A DNA stretch of 64,000 nt. Origin: an uncultured Oscillibacter sp. (GTDB taxonomy: Bacteria; Bacillota; Clostridia; Oscillospirales; Oscillospiraceae). Positions 17,156 to 25,405 of this stretch are shown here, piece by piece. The position numbers and the translations under genes were made by a program. A model generated the notes under the pieces. The model saw nothing but the letters and a program-made list of their open reading frames with translations, was not told the DNA's origin and made no database searches. Numbering within the stretch: position 1 is the first letter of the stretch; each line of letters opens with the position of its first letter. The stretch spans positions 6,145-70,144 of the forward strand of contig CAJUJW010000003.1 in NCBI GenBank assembly GCA_910586735.1, given 5' to 3'.

Positions 17156-17869
17156 TCAGTTCACCGAAAAATAATACCCCGCTCCCCGCCGGGTAAGGAT
17201 ATAAACCGGCGACGCCGGATTCTCCTCAATCTTCTCCCGCAGTCGCCGGACGGTGACGTCCACCGTCCGCACGTCGTCTCCCACATAGCCGTAGTTCCAC
17301 ACCTGCTCCATCAGGTCCACGCGGGAGTAAACCTTGTTGGGGTGGCTGGCCAGGAAGGTCAGAAGCTCATACTCCCGCTGGGTCAGGTCGATGGCCTTCC
17401 CCGCCCGGAAGACCTGGTGGCTGTCCGTGTTGATGGCCAGGTCCCCGGCCACGGGCATGGCGCTTTCCGCCGCCGCGCCCCCGGCGGGGGCCGCCATGGC
17501 CGTGCGGCGGATGTTGGCCTCCACCCGGGCGATGACCTCCCGCATGGAGAAGGGCTTGGTGATATAGTCGTCCGCCCCGGTCTCGAGCCCGCGGACCTTG
17601 TCGTCCTCCTCCTCCCGGGCGGTAAGCAGCAGGATGGGCACGTTGTCCCCGTCCTTCCGCAGAGCCTCGCACACGTCGAAGCCGATCATCTTGGGCAGCA
17701 TGATGTCCAGGAGGATCAGGTCCGGCTTCTCCGTCCGGGCCTTGCGCAGCCCGTCCTCCCCGTCGTAGGCCTCTATGACGCGGTAGCCCTTCCGCTCCAG
17801 GTTGAAGCGCAGGATGTCCACGATGTTCTTCTCGTCCTCAACGATCAATACGGTCTTTTCCTCAGTCAT
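17156..17869 (-). CDS. walR: Response regulator WalR
   Basis: 237 aa, OmpR/PhoB family. Receiver phospho-acceptor D55 in LILLDIMLPK, acidic pocket E11-D12, Lys in YITKPFSMREV near 106. Winged helix: VWNYGYVGDDVRTVDVTVRRL and TRRGAGYYF near the end. The recognition-helix phrase is typical of WalR. First gene of walR-walK-yycH-yycI; no consensus promoter was found in the 51 bp before it. Confidence 0.95.
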   Translation of the reverse strand: MTEEKTVLIVEDEKNIVDILRFNLERKGYRVIEAYDGEDGLRKARTEKPDLILLDIMLPKMIGFDVCEALRKDGDNVPILLLTAREEEDDKVRGLETGADDYITKPFSMREVIARVEANIRRTAMAAPAGGAAAESAMPVAGDLAINTDSHQVFRAGKAIDLTQREYELLTFLASHPNKVYSRVDLMEQVWNYGYVGDDVRTVDVTVRRLREKIEENPASPVYILTRRGAGYYFSVN

Positions 17870-17887
17870 GTCTCAACCTCCAAACTC

Positions 17888-17912
17888 GCGCGCCGCCCCA
17901 GGGGCGGCGCGC
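17888..17912. terminator. Perfect GC palindrome between NUDIX gene and walR
   Basis: GCGCGCCGCCCC / GGGGCGGCGCGC, 12-bp arms around one A. No T tract follows on the minus strand, so it is either a leaky terminator after the NUDIX gene or a processing or attenuation hairpin before walR. Confidence 0.55.
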
Positions 17913-17920
17913 CTTCGCCG

Positions 17921-18472
17921 TCACAGGTTCAGCAGAATCTTCGCTTTCAGAACCGCCGCCACGGTCTTGGCGTCCTCAATCTCCCCCTCCATGCACCGGC
18001 GGACCATCTCGTCGAAGGGGACGCGCTCCACATTTAAAAACTCGTCCTCGTCCAGGTGCTGTTCCTCCATCTTCAAGTCCTGGGCCAGGTACAGGTGCAG
18101 AATCTCCCCGTAGCAGCCGGGGGAGGGCAGGACGCGCCCCAGGGAGCGGTACACCCCCGGCACCGCGCCGGTCTCCTCCTTCAATTCCCGGAGGCCCGCC
18201 TCATAGGGGTCCTCTCCGGGGTGGTCCAGCTTCCCGGCGGGAATCTCCAGGGTCGTCCGGCCGAAGGGGTAGCGGTACTGGGTGACAGTCAGCACGTTGT
18301 TCTCCCCGTCCAGGGGCAGCACGGCCACGCCGCCGGGGTGGTCCACCACCTCCCGGATGGCGGTGTCCCCGTTGGGCAGGGCCACGGTGTCCACGTGGAC
18401 GGTGACGATCCGCCCGGCAAATATGTCCTCCCGGCTGAGTCTCCGCTCCTCCAGCTCCATCTTCTCGCGCAT
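17921..18472 (-). CDS. NUDIX hydrolase (ADP-ribose pyrophosphatase type)
   Basis: 183 aa. Near-canonical Nudix box: EDPYEAGLRELKEETGAV, with the REL-KEE-TG core that binds catalytic metals. LPLDGENNVLTVTQYRYPFGRTTLEIPAGKLD context (read in pieces) is typical of NudF/ADP-ribose pyrophosphatases. Cytosolic housekeeping hydrolysis of nucleoside diphosphate-X is inferred. A TATAAT lies at 18534-18529 (minus) with a poor -35. Confidence 0.9.
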   Translation of the reverse strand: MREKMELEERRLSREDIFAGRIVTVHVDTVALPNGDTAIREVVDHPGGVAVLPLDGENNVLTVTQYRYPFGRTTLEIPAGKLDHPGEDPYEAGLRELKEETGAVPGVYRSLGRVLPSPGCYGEILHLYLAQDLKMEEQHLDEDEFLNVERVPFDEMVRRCMEGEIEDAKTVAAVLKAKILLNL

Positions 18473-18642
18473 AGCCTCGCGTCCTTTCCATAGGGGTCCG
18501 GCGGGATCCCCCTCTGTTATTGTATGGAATTATACCACGGGGAAACCGAAATGAAAAGAGAAAATGTCTCCGCCCCCCTTCTCCCGCCCGGAGGGACGGG
18601 CCGCCCCCGAAAAAAACTTGTCCCTCGTTCATAAAATACCCC

Positions 18643-18671
18643 TTGTTTTTGCCGGGGGAAAGGCGTATGAT
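18643..18671 (+). promoter_or_regulatory. Promoter of the D,D-carboxypeptidase gene
   Basis: TTGTTT (18643-18648), 17-bp spacer, TATGAT (18666-18671), 49 bp before the start codon. Confidence 0.65.
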
Positions 18672-18720
18672 AGAAACAGCAAACTCAAGATACAGTGGAA
18701 GATGAAAGGAACGACGGCAG

Positions 18721-19782
18721 ATGAAGTGGATGAAAAGCGCGGCGGCGCTCCTGATGGCGCTGCTGTTGTTGCCAACGGCGGCTTCCGCCCAGTCTCTCTA
18801 CAAGGCCACCGACCCGGAGGACAGGGCGGACCTGAATGTCCGGCTGGTCTCCCCCCAGGAGAAAACCCGGCTCTCCAAAATGCCCGAGCTGACGGTGGCG
18901 GGAAGCCTGGCGGCGCCCGAACTCATTACGATAGACCCCCAGGAGCCCCGGATGCCGGAGATCGCCGTGGCCGCGCCGGTCCGCAGCGTCGTGATCCCGG
19001 ACCCCTCCCCCAAGGAGACGCCGGAACGCGCGGTGGTAATCCCCGATCCCTCCCCCAGGGAGAAGACGCCGGAGGAGACACCGGAGGAGACACCGGAAAA
19101 GGCCCCTGCCGCCCCCGCCCCGGAACCGAAACCCGAGGATACCGCCGCCGCCGCGGGCGCGCCCGCCTCCAAGACCCCCAGCTTCCCGGAGGCGGAGGAC
19201 TGGCAGATTCTCCTGGTGAACCCCTGGAACGAGATGCCCGAGGACTACGAGGTGACGCTGAAAGCCCTGTCCGACGGCATGAAGGTGGACGAGCGGGCCT
19301 ATGACGACCTGAACGCCATGCTCCAGGCCTGCCGGGACGCGGGCCTCCGGCCCAAGATCTGTTCCGCCTACCGGACCATGTCCAAGCAGACCTACCTGTA
19401 CAACAACAAAATCTCCCGTCTGATGAACGCGGGCTACGGCAAGGCCGCCGCCCGGAAGGAGGCGGGCCGCTGGGTGGCCCGGCCCGGCACCAGCGAGCAC
19501 CAGCTGGGCCTGGCGGTGGACATCGTGTCCTCCTCCTACCAGTCCCTGACCAAGAAGCAGGAGCAGACCAAGGAGCAGAAGTGGCTCATGGAGCACTGCT
19601 GGGAGTACGGCTTCATCCTCCGCTACCCCAACTCCAAGAGCGAAATCACCGGCATCGGCTACGAGCCCTGGCACTACCGCTACGTGGGCCGGGAGGTGGC
19701 CCTGGACATCCGGGACAGCGGCCTGTGCATGGAGGAGTACATAGCGCTGCGGGAGAAGACCCTGGCGGAAAATCATATGTGA
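18721..19782 (+). CDS. VanY-type D-alanyl-D-alanine carboxypeptidase
   Basis: 353 aa. Signal peptide about 1-23 (cut after ASA). A Pro/Glu-rich spacer (about 75-145) with short repeats PEETPEETPEKAP. Zinc peptidase domain about 160-345: SAYRTMSKQTYLYN, GTSEHQLGLAVDIV (metal H and D), and EPWHYRYVG (catalytic E, metal H). Trims terminal D-Ala from peptidoglycan stem peptides outside the membrane. Own promoter and terminator; no resistance genes nearby, so a wall-maintenance role is more likely than vancomycin resistance. Confidence 0.93.
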   Translation: MKWMKSAAALLMALLLLPTAASAQSLYKATDPEDRADLNVRLVSPQEKTRLSKMPELTVAGSLAAPELITIDPQEPRMPEIAVAAPVRSVVIPDPSPKETPERAVVIPDPSPREKTPEETPEETPEKAPAAPAPEPKPEDTAAAAGAPASKTPSFPEAEDWQILLVNPWNEMPEDYEVTLKALSDGMKVDERAYDDLNAMLQACRDAGLRPKICSAYRTMSKQTYLYNNKISRLMNAGYGKAAARKEAGRWVARPGTSEHQLGLAVDIVSSSYQSLTKKQEQTKEQKWLMEHCWEYGFILRYPNSKSEITGIGYEPWHYRYVGREVALDIRDSGLCMEEYIALREKTLAENHM

Positions 19783-19786
19783 ACTG

Positions 19787-19818
19787 AGCGGAGGCGGGAA
19801 AAACCGTCTCCGCTTTTT
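19787..19818 (+). terminator. Terminator of the carboxypeptidase gene
   Basis: AGCGGAGGCGG / CCGTCTCCGCT (one G-T pair), loop GAAAAA, then TTTTT. Confidence 0.9.
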
Positions 19819-19883
19819 ATTCAGCTTGTCAAAAATGTATTGGATGCCCTGTTTAAGAGTCCCGAAAAATGTGGATTCTTCCC

Positions 19884-19912
19884 TTGAAAAGCCCCGCGAA
19901 GTGGAATATAAT
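19884..19912 (+). promoter_or_regulatory. Promoter of typA
   Basis: TTGAAA, 17-bp spacer, TATAAT. Near-consensus. It leaves a leader of about 65 nt containing AAAGGAG before the ATG. Confidence 0.88.
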
Positions 19913-19981
19913 AAATGACCGTGAATTTTTATCTTCTATTTTGCGGCGGAGAATCCGCCTGACAAAGGAGCCTGTGTATTT

Positions 19982-21805
19982 ATGCAGAATGAACACCTGA
20001 GAAATATTGCCATCATCGCCCACGTCGACCACGGCAAAACCACCCTGGTGGACGAAATGCTGAAACAGGGCGGCGCCTACCGGGAGAACCAGGAGGTTGT
20101 GGACCGGGTCATGGACTCCGGCGACCTGGAGCGGGAGCGGGGCATCACCATCCTGGCCAAAAACACCGCCATCCAGTACGGGGACACCAAAATCAACATC
20201 GTGGACACCCCGGGCCACGCCGACTTCGGCGGCGAGGTGGAGCGGGTCCTCAAGATGGTCAACGGCGTCATCCTCCTGGTGGACGCCGCCGAGGGCCCCA
20301 TGCCCCAGACCCGCTTTGTGCTGAGCCGGGCGCTGGAGCTGGGCCACCGGGTCATTGTCGTCGTCAACAAGATCGACCGGCCCGATCAGCGGGTCTATGA
20401 GGTCATTGACGAGGTGCTGGAGCTCCTCATGGACCTGGACGCCACCTCCGAGCAGCTGGACAGCCCCATGCTCTTCTGCTCCGGGCGCAACGGCACCGCC
20501 TCCTGCTCCCCCACGGTCCAGGGCACGGACTTGAAGCCCCTCTTCGACACCATCCTGGAGTATATCCCCGCCCCGGAGGCCGACGTGGACGAGCCCTTCC
20601 AGATGCTGGTCAGCTCCATCGACTACAACGAGTTCGTGGGCCGCATCGCCATCGGGCGCATCGAGCGGGGCACCCTGAAGCAGAACCAGGAGATCGCGGT
20701 GTGCAACTACCACGACCCGGAGGCCGTCCTCCGCAAGGCCAAAGCCACGGCCATCTACGAGTTCGACGGCCTGGGCCGGAAAACCGTGACGGAGGCCTAC
20801 GCCGGAAACATCATCGCCATGAGCGGCATCCCGGACATCACCATCGGGGACACCATCTGCGCCCCCGACACGGTGGAGGCCCTGCCCTTCGTGAAGATTT
20901 CCGCCCCCACCCTGGAGATGACCTTCTCCGTCAACGACTCCCCCTTCGCCGGGCGGGAGGGCAAGTTCGTCACCTCCCGGCAGATTCGGGAGCGGCTGTT
21001 CCGGGAGACCCTGCGGGACGTGTCCCTCCGGGTGACGGAGACGGACAAGGAGACCGCTTTCAACGTGGCGGGCCGGGGCGAGATGTCCCTGTCCATCCTC
21101 ATCGAGACCATGCGCCGGGAGGGCTACGAGTTTCAGGTGTCCCCGGCCCGTGTGCTGTACAAGGAGATTGACGGGAAGAAGTGCGAGCCCATCGAGCGGT
21201 TAGTCGTGGACGTGCCCGCCGACTGCGTGGGCGCGGTCATTGAGAAGCTGGGCCAGCGGAAGGCGGACATGGTGGAGATGACCCCCGTGGGCAGCCGGAT
21301 GAAGGTGGAGTTCCTGGTCCCCGCCCGGGGCCTCTTCGGCTACCGGAACGACTTCCTCACGGACACCAAGGGCGAGGGCATCATGGCCTCCGTCTTCGAC
21401 AGCTACGCCCCCTACAAGGGGGACATCTCCCGCCGGGGCAACGGGTCCCTAATCTCCTTCGAGACCGGGGAGTCCATCACTTACGGCCTCTTCAACGCCC
21501 AGGAGCGGGGGACGCTGTTCATCGGCGCGGGGATTCCCGTCTACGGCGGCATGGTCATCGGGGTCAGCCCCCGGAGCGAGGACATGACGGTGAACGTCTG
21601 CAAGAAAAAGCAGCTGACCAACACCCGGGCCAGCGGGTCCGACGAGGCGCTGCGGCTGGTGCCGCCCAAGCAGATGAGCTTGGAGCAGTGCCTGGAGTTC
21701 CTGGCGGATGATGAGCTCTTGGAGGTCACGCCCAAGAGCTTGCGGATGCGCAAGAGCATTTTGGATCATGAGAAGCGCATGAAGGCGCTGCACGGGAAGA
21801 AATAA
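19982..21805 (+). CDS. typA: Ribosome-associated GTPase TypA/BipA
   Basis: 607 aa, full length. G1 AHVDHGKTTL (about 14-23), G2 region ERERGITILAKN, G3 DTPGHADFGGEVER, G4 NKIDRPDQR. The C-terminal BipA-specific part carries PVGSRMKVEFLVPARGLFGYRNDF. A translational GTPase that helps 50S assembly and stress adaptation. It stands alone behind its own promoter. Confidence 0.97.
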   Translation: MQNEHLRNIAIIAHVDHGKTTLVDEMLKQGGAYRENQEVVDRVMDSGDLERERGITILAKNTAIQYGDTKINIVDTPGHADFGGEVERVLKMVNGVILLVDAAEGPMPQTRFVLSRALELGHRVIVVVNKIDRPDQRVYEVIDEVLELLMDLDATSEQLDSPMLFCSGRNGTASCSPTVQGTDLKPLFDTILEYIPAPEADVDEPFQMLVSSIDYNEFVGRIAIGRIERGTLKQNQEIAVCNYHDPEAVLRKAKATAIYEFDGLGRKTVTEAYAGNIIAMSGIPDITIGDTICAPDTVEALPFVKISAPTLEMTFSVNDSPFAGREGKFVTSRQIRERLFRETLRDVSLRVTETDKETAFNVAGRGEMSLSILIETMRREGYEFQVSPARVLYKEIDGKKCEPIERLVVDVPADCVGAVIEKLGQRKADMVEMTPVGSRMKVEFLVPARGLFGYRNDFLTDTKGEGIMASVFDSYAPYKGDISRRGNGSLISFETGESITYGLFNAQERGTLFIGAGIPVYGGMVIGVSPRSEDMTVNVCKKKQLTNTRASGSDEALRLVPPKQMSLEQCLEFLADDELLEVTPKSLRMRKSILDHEKRMKALHGKK

Positions 21806-21829
21806 GGGGTTCCCCCCGTAAGGGGGGGC

Positions 21830-22178
21830 TGTACCCGCCCTTGCGGGCGGGGAGGTCAACAGCCCTTTGGGGGCTGGTGCAATGCACCCCCCATTTCGTC
21901 GGAAGAAATTCCGCTCTGCTCCGTCCCCGCCTGGCGGCGAGGACTGCGCCCGCTCCATTCCTTCCTCCTCTCCCCGCAAAATCTACGATTTTGCGGGGGC
22001 CCCTCTTTTGCGAAAAGAGAGAATGGGCCGTGCACTGTGGAAAAGAGAAAACGGGGGCGCGCTGGACGTGCCTCCGTTTTTTACGCATGCCTTCGGGCCG
22101 CGGCGTGGTGCGGGCGGGGGTTTTGGTGGTTGTCGAGTCGGCTTCCTCCTCTTTTCGCTGCCGCTGCCCTGGAGGTTG
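21830..22178 (+). repeat. Long structured intergenic repeat, copy 1
   Basis: About 350 bp matching 38381-38722 in inverted orientation at roughly 90% by eye. It contains a string of hairpins: CCCGCCCTTGCGGGCGGG, CGGAAGAAATTCCG, GTCCCCGCCTGGCGGCGAGGAC-like, CCCCGCAAAATC/GATTTTGCGGGG and CTCTTTTGCGAAAAGAG. Open frames across it exist in both copies but lack ribosome sites. It fills most of the 585-bp gap between typA and the dCMP deaminase gene. Confidence 0.85.
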
Positions 22179-22220
22179 CGGAGTTGGTGCGCCTACCGCT
22201 TTCTACCGGCAGAACTGCTT

Positions 22221-22306
22221 GTAGGGGCGGCAGTCTGCCGCCCGTCTTTCGGCCTCCCGCTCCTATCGATAGACCACCCCGCAGGGGCCGCCGCCCTCGG
22301 CGGCCC
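22221..22306 (+). repeat. Pair of GTAGGGGC-type palindromes
   Basis: First GTAGGGGCGGCAGTCTGCCG plus CCCG; second GCAGGGGCCGCCGCCCTCGG plus CGGCCC. They are joined by a linker containing CTATCGATAGA, as at other clusters. Confidence 0.85.
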
Positions 22307-22337
22307 ATTCCTCCGGGCAGAGACTCCCTTCAAAGTC

Positions 22338-22366
22338 TTGCAAAACCTTCCCCTCCATGGTAAAAT
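22338..22366 (+). promoter_or_regulatory. Promoter of the dCMP deaminase gene
   Basis: TTGCAA (22338-22343), 17-bp spacer, TAAAAT (22361-22366), 24 bp before the ATG. Confidence 0.8.
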
Positions 22367-22390
22367 GGAACAAAAAAAGGGGGGCTGTCT

Positions 22391-22870
22391 ATGGAGCGCA
22401 TCAGTAAGGAAAACTACTACCTGGACATCGCCGAGACCGTTTTGGAGCGGGCTACCTGCCTGCGGCGGATCTACGGGGCCATCATCGTCACCAATGACGA
22501 AATCATCTCCACCGGCTACAACGGTGCCCCCAGGGGGCGGGCCAACTGCGTTGATATGGGCTACTGCTCCAGAGAGGCCCTCCAGGTCCCCAGGGGAGAG
22601 CGCTATGAGCTCTGCCGCAGCGTCCACGCCGAGGCCAACGCCATCATCTCCGCCGCCCGGCGGGATATGGTGGGCGGCACTCTCTACCTGGTGGGCCGGG
22701 ACGCCCAGACCGGCGAGCTGCTGGGGGACGCCACCTCCTGCTCCATGTGCCGCCGCCTGGTCATCAACGCGGGCCTCGCCCGGGTGGTCATCCGACGGAC
22801 GGAGACTGAGTTTGAGGTCATTCAGGCGGCCGACTGGATTGCCGAAGATGACGCTGTCACCTTTTCTTGA
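22391..22870 (+). CDS. Deoxycytidylate deaminase (ComEB-like)
   Basis: 159 aa. Zinc-dependent CDA fold: SVHAEANAII (zinc His, catalytic Glu) near 77-86 and SCSMCRRLVINAG supplying the two zinc Cys. YNGAPRGRANC near 41-51 is the nucleotide-binding phrase. Makes dUMP from dCMP for thymidylate synthesis. SD GGGGGG precedes ATG. The last 25 bases are roughly duplicated just after the stop (GACGCTGTCAC...TTGAAAGA at 22849 and again from 22880), then a GATTTTGC/GCAAAATC hairpin at 22922-22940. Confidence 0.92.
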   Translation: MERISKENYYLDIAETVLERATCLRRIYGAIIVTNDEIISTGYNGAPRGRANCVDMGYCSREALQVPRGERYELCRSVHAEANAIISAARRDMVGGTLYLVGRDAQTGELLGDATSCSMCRRLVINAGLARVVIRRTETEFEVIQAADWIAEDDAVTFS

Positions 22871-23070
22871 AAGAGCTTGAAAGACGCTGTCACTTTTTCC
22901 TGAAAGACTGTAACGGCACTTGATTTTGCAACGCAAAATCTTAGTGGAGTACGTCCCCGAAGGGGAAAAAGCAGCCAAAAAGAACTTTAGCTCGCTCTGG
23001 CAGTCTGGCGCTTGTCCGGGCCGAAGCGACGGCAACGTGAAATTTCTTCCGGCGAAAGGGAGGGTCGATT

Positions 23071-25368
23071 TTGAAAGCGGGACTTCTTACCTTCTACCAC
23101 CTGCACCACTATGGGGCCATTCTCCAGGCCGCCGCCACTCAGCGGGCCCTGGCCTCCCTGGGGTGGGACTGCGAGACCATCGACTACTTCGTCAACCAGG
23201 ACATCCGCATCCTCAAGCCCCCCACCACGCCGGGCCGGGCCGTGAACGACGCCTACAACGCCGCCCATTACGCCGCCCTCCGGCGGAAGTGGCGGCGCTT
23301 TGAGGACTTCTCCAGGGCCCACCTGAATCTGACCGCCCGGCGCTATAAGAGCCTGGGGGAACTGCGGGGTGCGGCGCTGCCCTATGACCTGCTCATCTCC
23401 GGCAGCGACCAGATCTGGAACCCCACCATCTTCCCCGGCGGGCGGTTCGACCCCGTGTTCTTCGGGGCCTTCTCCCCCCTGCGGAAAATCGCCTACGCCC
23501 CCTCCTTCGGCGCAGCCCGCCTGCCCGAGGGCATGGAGGAGGAGCTGAAAGGGTATCTCTCGGCCTTCTCCCACCTCTCCGTCCGGGAGGTCTCCGGCCG
23601 GGATATCGTCCGGGACGCCTCCGGCCGGGAGGCGGCGGTGGTGCTGGACCCCACCCTTCTGCTGACGGCGGAGGACTGGGCCGCCCTGGCGGCGGAGAGG
23701 ACGGTCCGGGGGGAGTATATTCTCTGTTACTGCATCTCCCGTTCCGCCCCCCTGGAGCCCTATATCCGCCGCCTGGCGGAGGAGACCGGCCTGCCGGTGC
23801 TCCAGCTCTGCGGCACCCGGCGGAAGGTCCATCCCAAGGCTAAGCTCATCCAGGACGCCGGCCCGGCGGAGTTCCTCCGCCTCTTCCGGGACGCCGCCTA
23901 TGTCTGCACCAACTCCTTCCACGGGACGGTGTTCTCCGTCCTGTTCCAGCGGCCCTTCTTCACCGCCGTGGCCCCGGCGGAGCTCCAGGAGCCCGAGCGC
24001 TCCCGGACCTTCAGCCTCCTGAGCCGCCTGGGGCTGGAGGACCGCGTGGTGGGCAAGGGGGACTCCGCCGGTCTCCGGGACCGGCCCCGCTGGCCCGCCG
24101 CCCAGGAACGGCTGGACGCCGCCCGGCAGGGGGCCCTGGCCTATCTGAAAGCCGCCCTGGCGGACGAGCCCTACCAGGAGGCCGGGGAGACGGCGGGGGA
24201 GGGCCCCCTGCTGGCGGACCGGACCCGCTGCACTGGCTGTTCCGCCTGCGCCGCCGTCTGTCCCAGGGACGCCATCTCCCTGGTCCGGGACGGGGAGGGC
24301 TTCGCCTTCCCCAGCGTGGACCCGGAGAAGTGCGTGCGGTGCGGGCTGTGTACCAAGACCTGCCCCATGCTCCAGAGCCGGGAGGCCAAGCCCCTGCCCG
24401 CCGCCTTCGCCGCCTGGAACAGGGAGGCGGACATCCGGCGGGACTCCACCTCCGGCGGGGCCTTCTCCGCCCTGGCGGACTACGTGCTGGAGGGGGGCGG
24501 CGTGGTCTTCGGCGCGGCCCTGGACGCCCGGCAGCACCTGCGGCACATCGCCTGCTTCCGCAAGGAGGACCTCTGGCGCCTCCGGGGGGCCAAGTACGTG
24601 CAAAGCGATCTGGAGGGCGTGTTCCGGGAGGTGAAAAAGTGCCTGGAGACCCGGCAGGTCCTCTTCTCGGGGACCCCCTGCCAGGTGGATGGGCTGTACC
24701 GCTATCTGGGGGGCCGTCCGGAGAATCTGACCACCTGCGACCTGGTGTGCCACGGGGTGCCCTCCCCCGGCGTGTGGGAGGACATGGCCCGGTATATCGA
24801 GCGGAAGCGGGGCCGGGAGCTCCAGACGGTGCGCTTCCGCAACAAGGTGGAGGGCTGGCAGAACAGCCACTTCACCGCCGTCTATGACGACGGCACCGTG
24901 GACACCCGCCCCCTCTTTGAGACGGAGTACGGCCGGGCCTTTGGCCGGGCGCTGTTCCTGCGGAGCTGCTGTTACCGCTGCCCCTACGCCAGCGTGAACC
25001 GGGTGGGGGACTTCACCCTGGGGGACCTGTGGGGCCTCCGGCCCGACGAGCTGCCCGAACAGCAGCAAAAGGGCGTCAGCCTCCTGCTGGTGAACACTCC
25101 CCACGGCAGCTATGTCTTCGACCAGCTCCCCCTGACCCGCCGGCCCTTCCCCGTGGAGCGGGCCATCCTGGGCAACCCCCGGCTGGCCTCCCCCATCGCC
25201 CAGCCCCCGGACCGGGCGGCCTTCTTCGCCGCCTACGCCCTGGAGCCCTTCGACCAGGTGGTCCGCCGCTTCTGCGCCCTGCCGCCCCTGCCGGTCCGGG
25301 CCGCGGGAAAGGCCCTCTCCCCGGAGATGAAGGCCAGGATTCGGAAGGTCCTGCCGAAGAAGAGATGA
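23071..25368 (+). CDS. Fused polysaccharide pyruvyl transferase / F420-hydrogenase-beta-like protein
   Basis: 765 aa from a TTG with GGGAGGG upstream. Residues about 1-365 are a pyruvyl-transferase domain (LHHYGAILQAAATQRAL, LISGSDQIWNPT, CTNSFHGTVFSVLF). About 388-430 hold two 4Fe-4S motifs, CTGCSACAAVCP and CVRCGLCTKTCP. About 435-740 are FrhB-like N and C domains (DSTSGGAFSALADYVLEGGG, SGTPCQVDGLY, TCDLVCHGVPSPGVW). These partners are usually separate neighbouring genes in polysaccharide loci. Here the frame is continuous. Likely role: redox-linked modification of an envelope glycan; substrate unknown. No other glycan genes adjoin it. Confidence 0.88.
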   Translation: MKAGLLTFYHLHHYGAILQAAATQRALASLGWDCETIDYFVNQDIRILKPPTTPGRAVNDAYNAAHYAALRRKWRRFEDFSRAHLNLTARRYKSLGELRGAALPYDLLISGSDQIWNPTIFPGGRFDPVFFGAFSPLRKIAYAPSFGAARLPEGMEEELKGYLSAFSHLSVREVSGRDIVRDASGREAAVVLDPTLLLTAEDWAALAAERTVRGEYILCYCISRSAPLEPYIRRLAEETGLPVLQLCGTRRKVHPKAKLIQDAGPAEFLRLFRDAAYVCTNSFHGTVFSVLFQRPFFTAVAPAELQEPERSRTFSLLSRLGLEDRVVGKGDSAGLRDRPRWPAAQERLDAARQGALAYLKAALADEPYQEAGETAGEGPLLADRTRCTGCSACAAVCPRDAISLVRDGEGFAFPSVDPEKCVRCGLCTKTCPMLQSREAKPLPAAFAAWNREADIRRDSTSGGAFSALADYVLEGGGVVFGAALDARQHLRHIACFRKEDLWRLRGAKYVQSDLEGVFREVKKCLETRQVLFSGTPCQVDGLYRYLGGRPENLTTCDLVCHGVPSPGVWEDMARYIERKRGRELQTVRFRNKVEGWQNSHFTAVYDDGTVDTRPLFETEYGRAFGRALFLRSCCYRCPYASVNRVGDFTLGDLWGLRPDELPEQQQKGVSLLLVNTPHGSYVFDQLPLTRRPFPVERAILGNPRLASPIAQPPDRAAFFAAYALEPFDQVVRRFCALPPLPVRAAGKALSPEMKARIRKVLPKKR

Positions 25369-25370
25369 GA

Positions 25371-25402
25371 TAAAAGCGCCCCTCCCGGATGGGAGGGGCG
25401 CT
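25371..25402. terminator. Bidirectional terminator between the fusion gene and proC
   Basis: Perfect 12-bp arms AGCGCCCCTCCC / GGGAGGGGCGCT with GGAT loop; TTTTATC follows on the minus strand, so it serves proC best. Confidence 0.88.
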
Positions 25403-25405
25403 GAT

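Noticed and set aside
14538..17174. 878-codon open frame on the plus strand opposite yycH/walK
   Set aside because: Antisense shadow caused by high GC at third positions; His/Gly/Pro/Arg-rich, no domain, and the minus strand carries intact walK motifs.
18721..19782. VanY-type carboxypeptidase as part of a vancomycin-resistance cluster
   Set aside because: No vanR/S/H/A/X-like genes nearby; stand-alone VanY-like peptidases are common wall enzymes.
21867..22880. 337-codon frame through the long repeat and the dCMP deaminase gene, and its relative at 38347-38685
   Set aside because: No ribosome site, downstream half overlaps comEB in another frame, and hairpins explain the sequence better. Protein similarity between copies follows from DNA similarity.
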